This document shows, piece after piece, positions 35,537 through 46,373 of a stretch of DNA of 64,000 nt. The notes under the pieces were generated by a model. It was not told the origin of the DNA. It made no database searches and worked only from the letters and a program-made list of their open reading frames with translations. Positions within the stretch are counted from its first letter, which is position 1. Every line of letters begins with the position of its first letter. The translations under genes and the position numbers were made by a program. Source of the stretch: Hydractinia symbiolongicarpus (taxonomy: Eukaryota; Cnidaria; Hydrozoa; Anthoathecata; Hydractiniidae); assembly GCF_029227915.1 (NCBI RefSeq), contig NC_079887.1, forward strand, positions 14,448,001 through 14,512,000. Direction: 5' to 3'.

Positions 35537-36256
35537 TTGGAAACGAGGTGGTGACGTCAATGATTATTCACCGCGTGGGTAACTAGGGACCACCTAGGAC
35601 CAATTTGGGTAATTTTCCCAAGCCTGGGTTCCCAAATCCGTTTCGGAATGGACGGGTTGATGACGTCATCAAAAAACCTTTAAACCTTATTATCTCTGCA
35701 ACCGTTTGTCAAAAGTACATAATCTTATACATTCTTTTGATCAGCGTTTCAAGATCTATGCGATGAAGGTAACGGGTATATGAATTTCCAAATAAAATAT
35801 TTTTGTACTTCGGTTTGACTTTGCTGACGTCAGCAAAATTTTCAAACCTTTGTATCTCTTTAACACCGTTCGTTAAAAGCGCATGTTACCATATATTATT
35901 TTCGTCAGTGTTTCCACCTCTTGGAAACGAGGTGGTTACGTTAATGATCTTTCATCGCGTGGGTAAGTAGGGTCCACCTAGGACCAATTTAGGTAATTTT
36001 CCCAAACCTGGGTCGCCAAATCCGTTTCGGAGTGGACGGGTTGATGATGTCATAAAAAACCTTCAAACCCTAATATCTCTGCAATTGTTTATCAAAAGTA
36101 CATGTTCCTATACATTTTGTTGATCAGCAGTTTAATCTCTACACAATAGAGGCAACGTGAAAACAAGATTCTAATTTTTTTGTGCGGATGGGTTGCTGAC
36201 GACATCAAAATTTATATTCTGCCTCAGTGGATTTTTCCACGGGCTTTATCGACTAG
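35537..36256 (+). repeat. 384-bp internal duplication in the outer Helitron
   Basis: Two units, starting TTGGAAACGAGGTGGT at 35537 and 35921, share ACCACCTAGGACCAATTT-like cores and the GACGGGTTGATGA block. The relatives at 41468 and 51700 have one clear unit each. Confidence 0.85.
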
Positions 36257-36405
36257 TTAATACAATAATAACCGATTACCCCGGGCTATACCGCAAAATA
36301 TCGCCGCAGGTCTAACTGCCGACCGAGCTTGCAAGGTCGGTGCAATGACTGAGTGCGATATTTTCGGTACAGCACGGGTTAATCTGTTATTATTGTATTT
36401 GTTAA
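36257..36405. mobile_element. Palindromic TTAA-bounded MITE
   Basis: TTAATACAATAATAACCGAT at the left and TTATTATTGTATTTGTTAA at the right form inverted arms of about 48 bases. The centre holds a second small palindrome (CCGACCGAGCTTGCAAGGTCGG). TTAA at both ends suggests a piggyBac-type target site. It begins on the base right after the Helitron's CTAG. Confidence 0.7.
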
Positions 36406-37036
36406 CCGTCTAAGTTAGATAAAAATAAGAATTTTTGTTTAAAGTTCTATAATAACATAATTCACTAGCACTACTTCGAAACAGTCCTGTGTCTAAATAA
36501 AACATTACGTTCGACACTTACAGAAGAATGTGAAAAGTTGAACGTGCAACTAAAATTTAGTTACAGCGGATATCAAAGTAAATTTTTAACTAGCTAGCCA
36601 ATAATACCACGGGCTTCGACGATTTTTATTTTGACTGAGTAACCAAAAAGCCAAAGGAACGAGCGTGGAAATGAGAGGCATTTGTTATATATTCGTCGTC
36701 CTGTATGTAGTACAAATTTGTGATAAAACTAGATATTAAAACATCGTTTTTTATCGACAATGTAGCTAGTCCACTGGTTATGTTAACAGTTAAACTTTAC
36801 TTTGTGTTTTGTTTCTATGCTATGAAAATGTTTTTTTTTTTATAAATGTATTGTAGGACTTGATAATAATCATTGCGAATGCTTCCTGAAACTTTTTCGT
36901 GCTTGTTTACATTTTAAGCTACCATTTTTCTTGACGACGGGCAATACCGCAAAATATCGGCCCGTCGTCAAGAGCGCTAAGCCAATCAGAATGCCTAAAA
37001 ACCCGTATTGCCCGCTTGAAAAATCCAGACGGTTAA
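36402..37036. mobile_element. TTAA-bounded MITE, 635 bp
   Basis: It starts TTAACCGTCT and ends AGACGGTTAA, giving TTAA target sites and 6-base terminal inverts (CCGTCT). Near the right end a strong inverted repeat occurs (TTGACGACGGGC...GCCCGTCGTCAA, about 36932-36971) containing GCAATACCGCAAAATATCGG. It shares its left TTAA with the preceding MITE. Confidence 0.65.
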
Positions 37037-38221
37037 CAATGGCTTATATCAATCACGTCAGCTGGCGCTATATTCCAGTACCAACCAGCTAAAATCTAAA
37101 CAAAATGTAAATAAACTTTTGTGAAGTTTGTAAGCTGTAAAGTGCTTCATAAAAACAGAAGTTTTACCCTAATTGGTTTAAGCTTTTGCCAGCACGATGA
37201 AATAGATTAATTGATACGAGATCAATAGTCTCTGAAAACGAAGTTTGCTATTAAAGAAGAGGCCCCTTAAAAAGCTTGAAAGCTGCTCGCTAAACTCATC
37301 TTTTCAAAATGTCTTACATCTCGTGTTCTTCAAGCAAGTTTTAAATAAATCCATTATGCCACGTCCGAATCATCATCAACTATCTCATCCAAAAACAAGT
37401 TTAATGTGATGTCTCTATACTTGTTTTAGTTTCTTTCTAGTTAATTTGCTTGTTCAATTTCACAGCAAACACAACCACTTCACCAACGCCAAATTTCAGA
37501 GCTGTCAGAATAGAACTATAAAGACCGAAAAAAACAACTCCAACATTTCATCCAACACGCTTCTCCCATGTTATGTTGGATGAAAAACTTCATGTTGGAT
37601 GAAGTAAGATTTTAGGTTTGTGGGCACTTCTTTTATCTAACATTTGAACGTTTGATCTTTCATTTATTCTTCAAAACAAATGGCGCATGACAAGAGGTCA
37701 GTGGTGCTTGATGTGTTATTGAATGAGCTTCTTGATTCAGATGACGAAAAATCAACACGTGGTGAAACAAGGGAGTGAATAAAGAGGAGAGGGTAAAATT
37801 GATATTCTAATAATATCATAAAGGAATTGAGAACCGAAGACAGGTTCGGATTCAGGAAAATGTTTAGAATACCCGTAATTGCAAATCATAGTTCTTTAAT
37901 GACGCATTCGAATAGTGAACATTTCATTAACAGATTCAAATGTTTTCAAACGACGTTTCAAACGTTTAAATGTTCGAAATTCACAGAGTTTGTAGATGTT
38001 AGACATAACTTACCGCTAAACAAATCTAACATAAAAAATGACGCTTTGAATCAGAGACTTTCTTTTATCTTGCTGAAATTGTTGGATGAAATGTTTAACA
38101 GCGATCAAACTTCATTCAACATCATTAAACACAATTTTTTTTTCATTCTTAAAATTTCAAGATTTTTATAAAGCGCATACAAACATTTAATCTAACATCA
38201 CGAAAATGAATGTTGGATGAA
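37037..38221. other. Non-coding, composite repeat DNA
   Basis: Recurring (C)ATCCAAC / GTTGGATGAA motifs occur in both orientations (37547-37610). An open frame at 37827-38171 lacks motifs. No gene recognised. Confidence 0.5.
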
Positions 38222-38330
38222 ATCTCTCATTGAATGCATGTAAGGGATACCAAACAAAAACATACAGCGTGGTAATTTGAATTTTTAAAACTTACAACAC
38301 AACCTCGGCTCTTAGTCTCTTTTTATAACG
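38222..38330 (+). repeat. Direct repeat, copy 1 of 2
   Basis: About 105 bases matching 38826-38945: TCTCATTGAATGCATGTAAG then GGATACCAAACAAAAACATA, followed by an alignable TTTTAAAACT(T/C)ACA block and CAACCTCG. The partner begins TCTCATTCAACCGTTGTAAG. Confidence 0.8.
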
Positions 38331-38435
38331 GGACGGAAGAAAGAGAAAAAAAGCCCTGGGATCGAAGTGGCTCACAGTCTGCATTACTTTATATTTGTAC
38401 CCGTTGAAACCAAAACGTTGAAATATAAACAGGTG

Positions 38436-38436
38436 C

Positions 38437-38501
<65 letters not shown>
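38436..38501 (+). repeat. (CAA)22 microsatellite
   Basis: Twenty-two uninterrupted CAA units followed by an A run. The polyleucine minus-strand reading frame here is an artefact of the repeat. Confidence 0.95.
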
Positions 38502-38825
38502 AAAAAGCAAAATGCAATATGTCCAACAAAATCAAAAGGCGTTTAACAACCGTTACTTAAAAAGCGAAATCTGCTAAAATTTATACTTGCTTTGCCATGC
38601 CAAAAGTACAACAGGGAAAAAAGTATATCAGACATTTAAAAAAAACCAACATATTTTGCCCAGTTATACAAATAAAGTTATTACAAAATTTCCACGCTGT
38701 ACAGTTTGTAACACGTCATACCAAAATCAGATAATCAGTCTATTGCATACAGCAACCCTTTCAAAGTTTTACACAAAATATAAAAAAATTAACAGTTACC
38801 TGAATTCCCGTGGAAGAATCCATTG

Positions 38826-38945
38826 AATCTCTCATTCAACCGTTGTAAGGGATACCAAACAAAAACATACAACACAGTTATTTGAAATTTTAAAACTCAC
38901 ATTTCAACCTCGACCCAGGGTTCTTTGTCTCTTTACTGACCGGGC
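38826..38945 (+). repeat. Direct repeat, copy 2 of 2
   Basis: See 38222-38330. Just upstream (about 38805) is CCCGTGGAAGAATCCA, which resembles a decayed Helitron 3' hairpin in minus orientation. Confidence 0.75.
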
Positions 38946-39649
38946 TTTTTGATTGGTTAATTCTATTGTTCATTGCTCACGTGGTTAACATCGGGAAATT
39001 CTTTGTTTTGAGCGCGAATGACCTCACTAACCGAACAAATATAATTAATTCTTAAATTATTTAAGAGGGGAAGACGTGACCACACCGATTTTGTGCTGAT
39101 TGGTTGATTGTAATTCAGGGTTTGCTATGAGGTGGATTTGATTTTTAGGGATTTCCTCTGACATTTGTTTGCGTCTAAGCTTTCGTTTGAGAGATACTGA
39201 ATTTGATATCCTGGAAGAAAGCATAGTTAACTAGGCTATTTTAACTTCTGCAAAAATCAGAAACCGAATGAAAAACTTACAGTACTTGAAAAACAAAAAA
39301 ATTATGAAGCATCGAGTGCGAGAATTTCACTAGTTTCTTATAAAGAAAATACGTGCACAGCAAGTTTTGCCGAAATGTATTTTATAAATTTGCATTGAAT
39401 TGCATTGAATTTGCTTTGATTAACTTTGAAAATTGAAAGTTTAATACACATATTTTGTAGAAAAATATTAAACTAAAATTTTTAGTTAACATAATTTCTT
39501 TTTATCCAAAAGACATTTGTCATCAATTGTAATTTTGATCATAAATTTCTCTATTTTTAGAAGGATACAAAAAGGAACATTTTTGTTGAAAAAGATGCAA
39601 AATACAATTTTTGTTGACAAATAATACTTTTTCAAATTTTTCTATTAAG
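38946..39649. other. Non-coding, no gene seen
   Basis: AT-rich DNA with no recognisable exon or element. Confidence 0.5.
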
Positions 39650-39650
39650 A

Positions 39651-39693
39651 GACGTTCATTCATCCAAGTCTCTCATTTGGATGAATGAACGTC
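39651..39693. repeat. Perfect 17-bp inverted repeat (hairpin)
   Basis: GACGTTCATTCATCCAA (39651-39667) and its exact reverse complement (39677-39693) are separated by 9 bases. It could be a foldback-element core; it has no T run after it. Confidence 0.9.
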
Positions 39694-40024
39694 TTTGGCA
39701 GCTGTTGTTAATAGGCACTTTAGGTCACTTTTTTTGACTTTAATATGATCTTTCGCATTTAATATTATTAGAAAAAGTATGAAAAGAGGAAAAAAATGAG
39801 GGGTGAACCAAGTTTTAAGTTCAAGGCAATCCAAAGTAATGACACTTTGAAATGAGAAAAAAAGACCTTAATCCTGAAAACTGTTATAAGCAGTTATAAA
39901 GAAAAACGCCATCCGATTTGGTACCAAAGTGAATGTATTTTGAAAAAGTAGGAAAAGTATTGTTTTGAGTTCCGAAAATTGGTAGGAATATAAAAAATAG
40001 TATTGTTAATAATATAAAGAAAAA

Positions 40025-40380
40025 TATGGACATGTCACATGACTAAAACATGTATTTTCCAGACCGATAAAAGATTTTGCAGATCAGCTCCTAAATTAAA
40101 AATAAGCTTTATAAGAATTATGCAAATCCATTAGCTACTATTAACTATAACAATGGAAAGATATTTTACACGTTTAAGGATGTCACATGATCAAAATAGG
40201 TATTTTGCGGACTGCGACAGGATTTTACAGATCAGCATATAATGTACATAAAAATGATATAGAACTTCGAAAGGCAATAATAAAATGGAAATGAAACTTT
40301 AAAAACATTTTAAATCTTTCAGATATATCATGATATGAAAATGTGTATTTCAAAGAAAACAAGTGTATTTTACAAACTAG
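40025..40380 (+). repeat. Diverged tandem repeat, about 3 units of 145-150 bp
   Basis: Units carry (A/T)GTCACATGA(C/T)(C/T)AAAA followed by GTATTTT(C/G)C and AGATTTTGCAGATCAGC-like segments at about 40036, 40185 and 40328. The third is most decayed. The array lies directly upstream of the Helitron at 40404. Confidence 0.6.
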
Positions 40381-40403
40381 CTTTTACTCTAAGTACAAAT
40401 TGA

Positions 40404-41961
40404 TCTTATATAATAATACGAAGTGTATGTGACGGTCATGGTGGATATCGTCATTTTCCTTTGATTTCGCCGAAATTTTCTTCGAAGTTGCCGAAAAAAG
40501 TATGTCTCAAATGTTAAATTTTATGACGTTACGGCGCGACGTCAATAACACTACTTTAACGTCAATACCTTACTTGTATTTGGATTGGAGTCGTACTATT
40601 TTTCACTCAGTTTTAAATTCGCGCGACTTAAATTCGCGCATCCTAAAGTGGAGATATTCGCTCAGTTTTAAATTCGCGCACCCCAAAATGTCTACTCTCG
40701 TTAAAAACTCTGCATATTGTTCTAAAACGATGGTCGAAATGTCTTTCAATTGAAATTTATTCGTCAAACTAAAGCAAACGTTGCAAATCAAAGGAGATTT
40801 TAAAAGCTATTAATTACAGTACAGTTTGGTAGATCTTTTCTTTTTCTTCAAACAGTTCTTTTCAACAGCATAAAAAATAATACAAAAATTATTCGAAAGG
40901 TTCCTCTTTGTGAACTTGCTCTCTAAGTGCATCAATGATTCCCGATCTGCGCCAACCGTTTATTATGATTTCTTTTCTTGTACGAATATGATCATAGTAT
41001 TTGGTGACCCATTTAGCATGTAGAGGCTTGAGAATGCTGATTTTCAAGTCGACAGAAACATTTTCTGGTGCAATTCCATTAGCGATCTGGGCTTGCACTT
41101 GTTCAGCATACCACGTCTGTGCTTGGTCACGTAAAAATGATTTACATGATCGATTGACAGTAAGGTCAAGTGGTTGGAAGTAATTTGTCATATTATGAGG
41201 AACTGGAACCATCTTTCCATGATGTTTTTCGTCTAGATCTTTGACCTTGTCAGTCCATTGTGCTTTGAATACATCTGCAATCAATAGCCATTTCTTTGAT
41301 GAACGAAAACCAAGCTCTTTTTTCTTCTTGTGGACGTAAGGTACGAGAACCTTGTTGATGAGCTCAATTGATTTTTCTTCGTTTGACCAATGATTAATGC
41401 TATGTGTAATCCTATATTAAATTATTGAAGCCATTACAGTACACTAAAAACTTTAAGGCCAAATAACTTGGAAACGAGGTGGTGAAGTCAATGATTTTTC
41501 ACCGCGTGGATAACTAGGGACCACCTAGGACCAATTTGGGTAATTTTCACAAACCTAGGTCCTCAAAACCGTTTTGGAATGGACGGATTGATGACGTCAT
41601 TAAAAAACCTTCAAACCCTAATTTCTCTGCAACCATTTATCAAAAGTACATGAAGGGTCATGACACATTTTCTTGATTAGCGTTTCAAGATCTCTACGAT
41701 GGAGGCAACAGGTATAAAAATTTCTAAAAAAAATTTTTTAAGTTTTTAAACCCTTCTATCTCATTAACTGGTCATCAAAACCACACGATCATATACATTT
41801 TCTTGATCAGCAATTTAAGCTCTACACAATAGAGGTAACGTGAAAACAAGGTTCTGATTTTATTTTTGTGGATGGGTTTCTGACGTCATCATAATTCAAA
41901 TGACGCTCTTTTTCACTTTTATCCTGCCTTAGTGGATTATTCCACGTGCCTTATCGACCAG
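40404..41961 (+). mobile_element. Helitron (+) interrupted by a pogo-like fragment
   Basis: The 5' end TCTTATATAATAATACGAAG follows an A at 40403. The 3' end has a decayed hairpin (GTGGATTATTCCAC) and CCAG where CTAG is expected. Outer parts align to 51471-52146, but between about 40568 and 41409 there is unrelated sequence carrying a pogo-like transposase fragment. The relative has GTCAATGTCCTATATTAA across the join. Confidence 0.75.
40889..41400 (-). pseudogene. Pogo-like DDE transposase C-terminal fragment
   Basis: A continuous minus-strand frame of about 170 codons ends at TGA/TAA near 40889. It contains VLVPYVHKKKKELGFRSSKK, WLLIADVFKAQWTDKV (second catalytic Asp region) and VPVPHNMTNYFQPLDLTVNR (third catalytic Asp in Q-P-L-D), then WRRSGIIDALRE near the end. 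This is the standard second half of DDE_1 (pogo/CENP-B-like) transposases. The N-terminal half, including the DNA-binding domain and first Asp, is absent, so it is a truncated copy. Its frame has no stops, suggesting a younger insertion than the 3.2-4.9 kb relative. It interrupts a Helitron. Confidence 0.8.
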
Positions 41962-41964
41962 TTA

Positions 41965-42040
41965 TCTGCATAATAGTACGAAGAGTGTTTGTCTGTCTGT
42001 AACAGCCAAGTGGATTATATTTTTTTACATTTTTCTTTAA
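41965..42040 (+). mobile_element. 5' end fragment of another Helitron
   Basis: TCTGCATAATAGTACGAAGA followed by GTGTTTGTCTGTCTGTAACA is the family's 5' end. It starts three bases after the previous Helitron's 3' terminus. No matching 3' hairpin/CTAG was found downstream. Confidence 0.65.
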
Positions 42041-42624
42041 AAGCGTCTATTATACATGCCCTATAAAATGTTCTGTATTTTATAAACTTTTTGTTTACGA
42101 TTTTAATTGACTAGAACAAATCATATTTTAAAATAAATTTTTTGGGAATTCCATTTCATGCTAATTTAAATTTACCGAGTGACGCTTTAAAGGAGTGGTC
42201 CCACGAAAAATCGAAAATTTCATTCTGCTCTTAGGCAATGCGTCAAGTTCAAGAATATTTCGCCAAATAAAACTGGAGTGTGTGGAAAATATTTAAAAAA
42301 CTATATGTTTATCAAACTGCAAGAAGTGTTAAGAAAAGAAACAAACAGGACACATTCTCTTTTAGTGTATTGAGAATGATTATCCGACTATATAAAGATA
42401 ACAGTTCCTAGGCTATGATAAGATAACTAAAGTTAAGCCTTTTACGTATGTGCTTTATCTATTTTAAATTTTTGACTATAATTATTTTTGCTATTGTTAT
42501 TTTTTAATTGCTCTATTTTGCTATATTAACTTCTCAATACAATCATTGATGTATAAATGAAGACCAATAGAGGCTTATACAGCCATATTTTAACGACATG
42601 CCACCCAAAGAAGAACAGTCGAAG
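42041..42624. other. Non-coding, no gene seen
   Basis: AT-rich sequence, possibly the body of the truncated Helitron starting at 41965. No motif recognised. Confidence 0.45.
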
Positions 42625-42870
42625 AAGGAATATGTTTGGGTTATGGAGTTCAATTCATAATCACAAGGTCCGTGGCTTGATCCAAATTACAGACACGTTC
42701 ACAGACATGTCTTTACCACAGCTACAAGTCAACCCATGCCATGTGAGGGAAATAGGTTAGGTAATGCCAGTGTTTACCTAATGTATACATTCAGAACAAA
42801 AGACCCAAATTCTTAGCAGTGTTTTCAACACTGAAGTTGCTATATCCTGTATAAACATTCAGAATAATAA
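42625..42870 (+). repeat. tRNA-derived SINE, copy 2
   Basis: The head TTCATAATCACAAGGTCCGT then GGCTTGATCC looks like a tRNA anticodon stem to B box. The body has CCCATGCCATGTGAGGGAAA and the tail AGCAGTGTTTTCAACACTGA. It is collinear with 12065-12290. Confidence 0.7.
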
Positions 42871-43152
42871 TAAGCCGTAATATATGGTGAAATGTGTTGT
42901 TACCTTAAACTGGTTAACAGTGCTTACCGAATTTACTATAGTATATCTTTACTGTGCGTCTTTCATTTGTGTAATTCATCTCTTACAAAATAACTTCTTT
43001 TTAACAAGAATGCGCTTAAGATGCTAGTTTTGACATGCAAAAATATGTATGAAGCAAAAAGGAAAAAAAGGAATGAACTAGTCTATTCAAAATAGGAAAA
43101 AAGAAAGTAGAAGAAGCGGCGAGAAAGATAGTTTGGAAACACTTCTTTTTAG

Positions 43153-43463
43153 AACCGGTAATCAACTTTGGAGTAGATAAAGTTGTGAACAATTTAACAA
43201 AGAGTATTCGTTATGTCACACGATACTATTCGGCTGAAGAAAATATGGCTACAGTTGAAATTGCATATTGTAACTTTAGATTTGAAGTTTGTTTAACATC
43301 ATCATAAAGCCAGTCATTTCTTTTCTCACGGCCGTGCAGAAGTATATGCAACAAGCAATTCATGTACATGAATTGAGAAGGCTTCCTACTCTTGGAAATA
43401 AATCCATATGTTCACTATTTCCCAAAGAAGATATCACAAACATTGAACGTTGTCAGAAACTTG
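43153..43463 (+). pseudogene. CRD exon of receptor pseudogene copy D
   Basis: After CTTCTTTTTAG the exon reads VINFGVDKVVNNLTKSIRY, then YCNFRFEVCLTSS, and then hits TAA where copy C has a Lys codon. Beyond it the frame still gives FSRPCRSICNKQF, after which a deletion and frameshift occur. It resumes as LGNKSICSLFPKEDITNIER (copy C: VGNKSICTILPEQDITHLER). The exon length of 311 is not compatible with an intact phase-1/phase-1 exon. Acceptor and donor (G/GTGAGT) are intact, and homology to copy C exceeds that to copy B. Confidence 0.85.
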
Positions 43464-45549
43464 GTGAGTAAGCTATACTATAGCTATTTATTTTATTTTA
43501 GAAAGGCTGTGATTGGCTGTTGGTGTGTATTTCAGCAAAGGAATTGTCAGTGACTTTTAGTTCTAACTACTTTTTTAATAACTTTATTCTACTTCTTTTC
43601 TCTGGTACAACTATTAAAAATTAGATAGACAACTTCCAAAAATAATCGTATATCAGAGCCTTTTATGTTGGGTCCTGGAATCGTGCGATGACATTAAGTA
43701 GGTGTCATATCATTTGAAATCAAGTTCCAGCTCTCTACATAGTCGTATTTTGTCCCCACAACAAAATTGTTCCAACTACGAAACAAATAAAGTGACAATG
43801 ATGCACAAACTATGTGCGGCAGCCAAAAACCACGATGTATTTTCAACAGGCTAGAAAATATCTGTTTAAACATCTTTTGAACTTTTAAATGTATGAGAAA
43901 TTCACAAGACGAACAACAGTAAAAACTGTTTTAAGATTCCCCATTATATGTAAGACTTTTGGATTCTTTCTCTATGCACAGGAGTAAAAAAAGTCCTGAC
44001 AGATGGAAAAACAAAATAAAATGCCAATTACTGGCCTTAAACGCCGTTTGAACAGCTACAGCTAAAGCTGCAGAAGACGGTCACTCTGACGACTTAAAGA
44101 AGTCGTCGTAGGTCGTAGGCCAGTTGGCGTCTTACGAAACATCTCTGTAAGACTGCCAGCTTCTGATCTGGCCGCCTTAGACAGTTTTTTCGAAACACAA
44201 TGACCGGGTGTTTGCGGTTAGCAACTTTTTTAAACTTAACTTCTTTTTCTACTTTTTTGAAATAACAGCGTCTCCAGTGTCCAATTCATTTTAACATTTA
44301 TTTACTTACAGCTGATCATTTGACATAATGATAGCTACACTATGATTAAAAAAAAAGCATTTTTTAAAAAAACAAGGCAAAAGCCAGAAATAATTATTTG
44401 TAGAAGTAACTCATTACTTTCAGTTTTTACCAAAAAAAATTTGTCCTCTAACACAGGTATTGTCTTGTTTCTATGTTCTTATCAGGACTAATTACTTTGT
44501 AAAATTTTAATTAGTTTAACGCCTTGTACTAACATTAAAGTTGTTCGATGAAATATCATAGCGGTAAACGGTAAGTAAATTATTGGCGGCTAATATCAGT
44601 ATTTACCACCTGACACTCAATTTGGTTATTTCACAAGTGTCCCGGTTTGGAATAAAAATGCATAGAAGTTAGGAGGATGCTTTTAAAAAACAAAATATTG
44701 TTGTGTATTTGAGACGTACTGCAAAAGGAAAGGGTGTTTAGTCCAGGAGGCAGAATTTGGTTGCCTTATTATTTCCTAACAGAGAATATTCACTGATAGC
44801 TATTTTCAACCGGTTTATACGGGAAATCTGCAATACCGATTGGCTAAAAAGCCTTAACGACGGGCTTTATACAGCACGGTATAACCTTTTACCTCATAGC
44901 AACTAAAATGGTAGCTATAAATGTAAACAAATAACATTTCCGGTGAATCGTTAAAACATACAATACAGACACAAAAATCAAAGTACAGTAAATCCAAAAT
45001 CATGAGTCACTTCGCCAGAAAAGCAGCAGGAGATATTGATAATTTAAATCCACTGGGTTGTTATCATAAACATTGATCAGCACAATAAGCAACAAGCAAA
45101 ATGGTTTCGAATTGATGTAATTGATAGACTCTTCTTTTGTTAAAGAATAAACTTTGGTACAAAAGAAGCTAAAAAAAATTCTATACATAGTTATTCGAAT
45201 GTGTTGTTTTGAAAGATTGAAACAAAACAACGTTCTTTGAAGGGGCTACGAATAGATTCCATAAGCTCAATTAAGAAGGATGGTGGTAATAAACATCCAC
45301 TCAGAAGGTCAAGGTGCAAGAAATTTTACACACTTTAAAACCACATAGACGTCTAGACAAAATGTTTATGAATAATTATTTTTAAAAAAACATTTTCTGA
45401 TTCCTTTTGGCGGTAAAATACACTAGGTCTGTAAAATATAATGAGTGGGTATTGTTAAGATAGAGATTATTTTTAAGCTACGAGTGCTTACAGAATTAAG
45501 ATTTGTGATAGAGATATTGTTCCTTTGTTAGTTATTTTTCCTAATTTAG
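43464..45549. other. Intron of pseudogene copy D
   Basis: Non-coding. It holds the dispersed repeat at 44810-45240 and a small perfect hairpin GACGACTTAAAGAAGTCGTC near 44089. No other exon seen. Confidence 0.55.
44810..45240. repeat. Dispersed MITE-like repeat, copy 2
   Basis: Collinear with 15230-15770 (see there). A third partial copy, including the CACT(T/C)CG(C/T)C(A/G)GAAAA block, lies at about 46530-46640. Confidence 0.7.
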
Positions 45550-45814
45550 ACAATTTGAAACAAAATTACACAAAAAGCTGTTAAGTAGGAAATGGAAGTG
45601 GCTATGTTGGTTTTATTAATGTAACATCTTCTGGAAAAACCTGTCAGGCTTGGAGTTTGAATCCCTATCTCCAAATTCACACTTATTCAACCTTAACGGA
45701 AAACTTTTGCAGAAATCAACAAGCTTTTAATAAATGGTGTTACACAGACAACCTTGGTGTTACACAGACAACCACATGCAACATTGGGAATATTGCGATA
45801 TGCTTTAATGACAG
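45550..45814 (+). pseudogene. Kringle exon of receptor pseudogene copy D
   Basis: Clearly the paralogue of 25322-25588: NYTKSC, then TAA in place of the Tyr codon after the first Cys, then VGNGSGYVGFINVTSSGKT, CQAWSLNPY and ENFCRNQQAFNKWCYTD. A 19-base tandem duplication (GGTGTTACACAGACAACC plus one base, about 45738-45775) then shifts the frame. The following bases in another frame still read MQHWEYCDM. The fifth and sixth cysteine region is therefore out of frame, and a further stop follows. The acceptor is conserved. Confidence 0.9.
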
Positions 45815-46373
45815 GTATTTTGAGAATAAATTTACATTTTGAAATTCAATTGTTAGTATATTATATTTACTGATCAGGTTATCAATTTTGCTAACTGTGT
45901 TATTGTAATAGCTCCTGAACCACTGATGTTATTTTCTAAGTATTTGTAAATTGGACCAATTTTACGCGAAATCAAAGCTCTCGAGGTTTCAGTTGATAGC
46001 AATGATTTGATCCATGAACGCGTATTTACCATGGGCATGGTTAATACCCAAGAAGGACACGACGTTCCAGCAACGTTGCTATTACAATGATTTAAGTTGC
46101 AACGTCGGATTGCCAAAAAGAAATGTCGGAAATACAACGTTGCAACCTGTTTTCTTAGAGCTAAAACTTTCTACTTTTTAAGAAAAGTGGATTTGCAGTC
46201 CAAAAATGCTTCAGATATTGTCTAATTACTAAATGTGATTATGGTGCCTTTTTACACATGCCTTGTTAGTCAAATCAGTCACCCGCAAATTCATTACCTG
46301 CTTCGTCGCGTATACAAGGTAATCACCAAAATAGGGTTGGCTTAGATAATTTGCTTTTATTACTATTTTTTAG

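Larger units (their letters stand above)
28096..36256 (+). mobile_element. Outer Helitron (+), split by three nested Helitrons
   Basis: The 5' end is A/TCTCTTATAATAATACGGAG at 28096. The 3' end has a short hairpin (GTGGATTTTTCCAC, about 36226-36239) followed by CTAG at 36253-36256 and a host T. These are hallmark Helitron termini. The element's own sequence is 28096-28251 plus 35491-36256, about 0.92 kb, non-autonomous. The relative at 51471-52146 is continuous across the point where this copy is interrupted (TATATTAAA / TTAAGGAAGCCATTAC), which defines the empty site. Confidence 0.85.

Noticed and set aside
38292-38510. Polyleucine-rich minus-strand frame
   Set aside because: It is simply the (CAA)22 microsatellite read in antisense.
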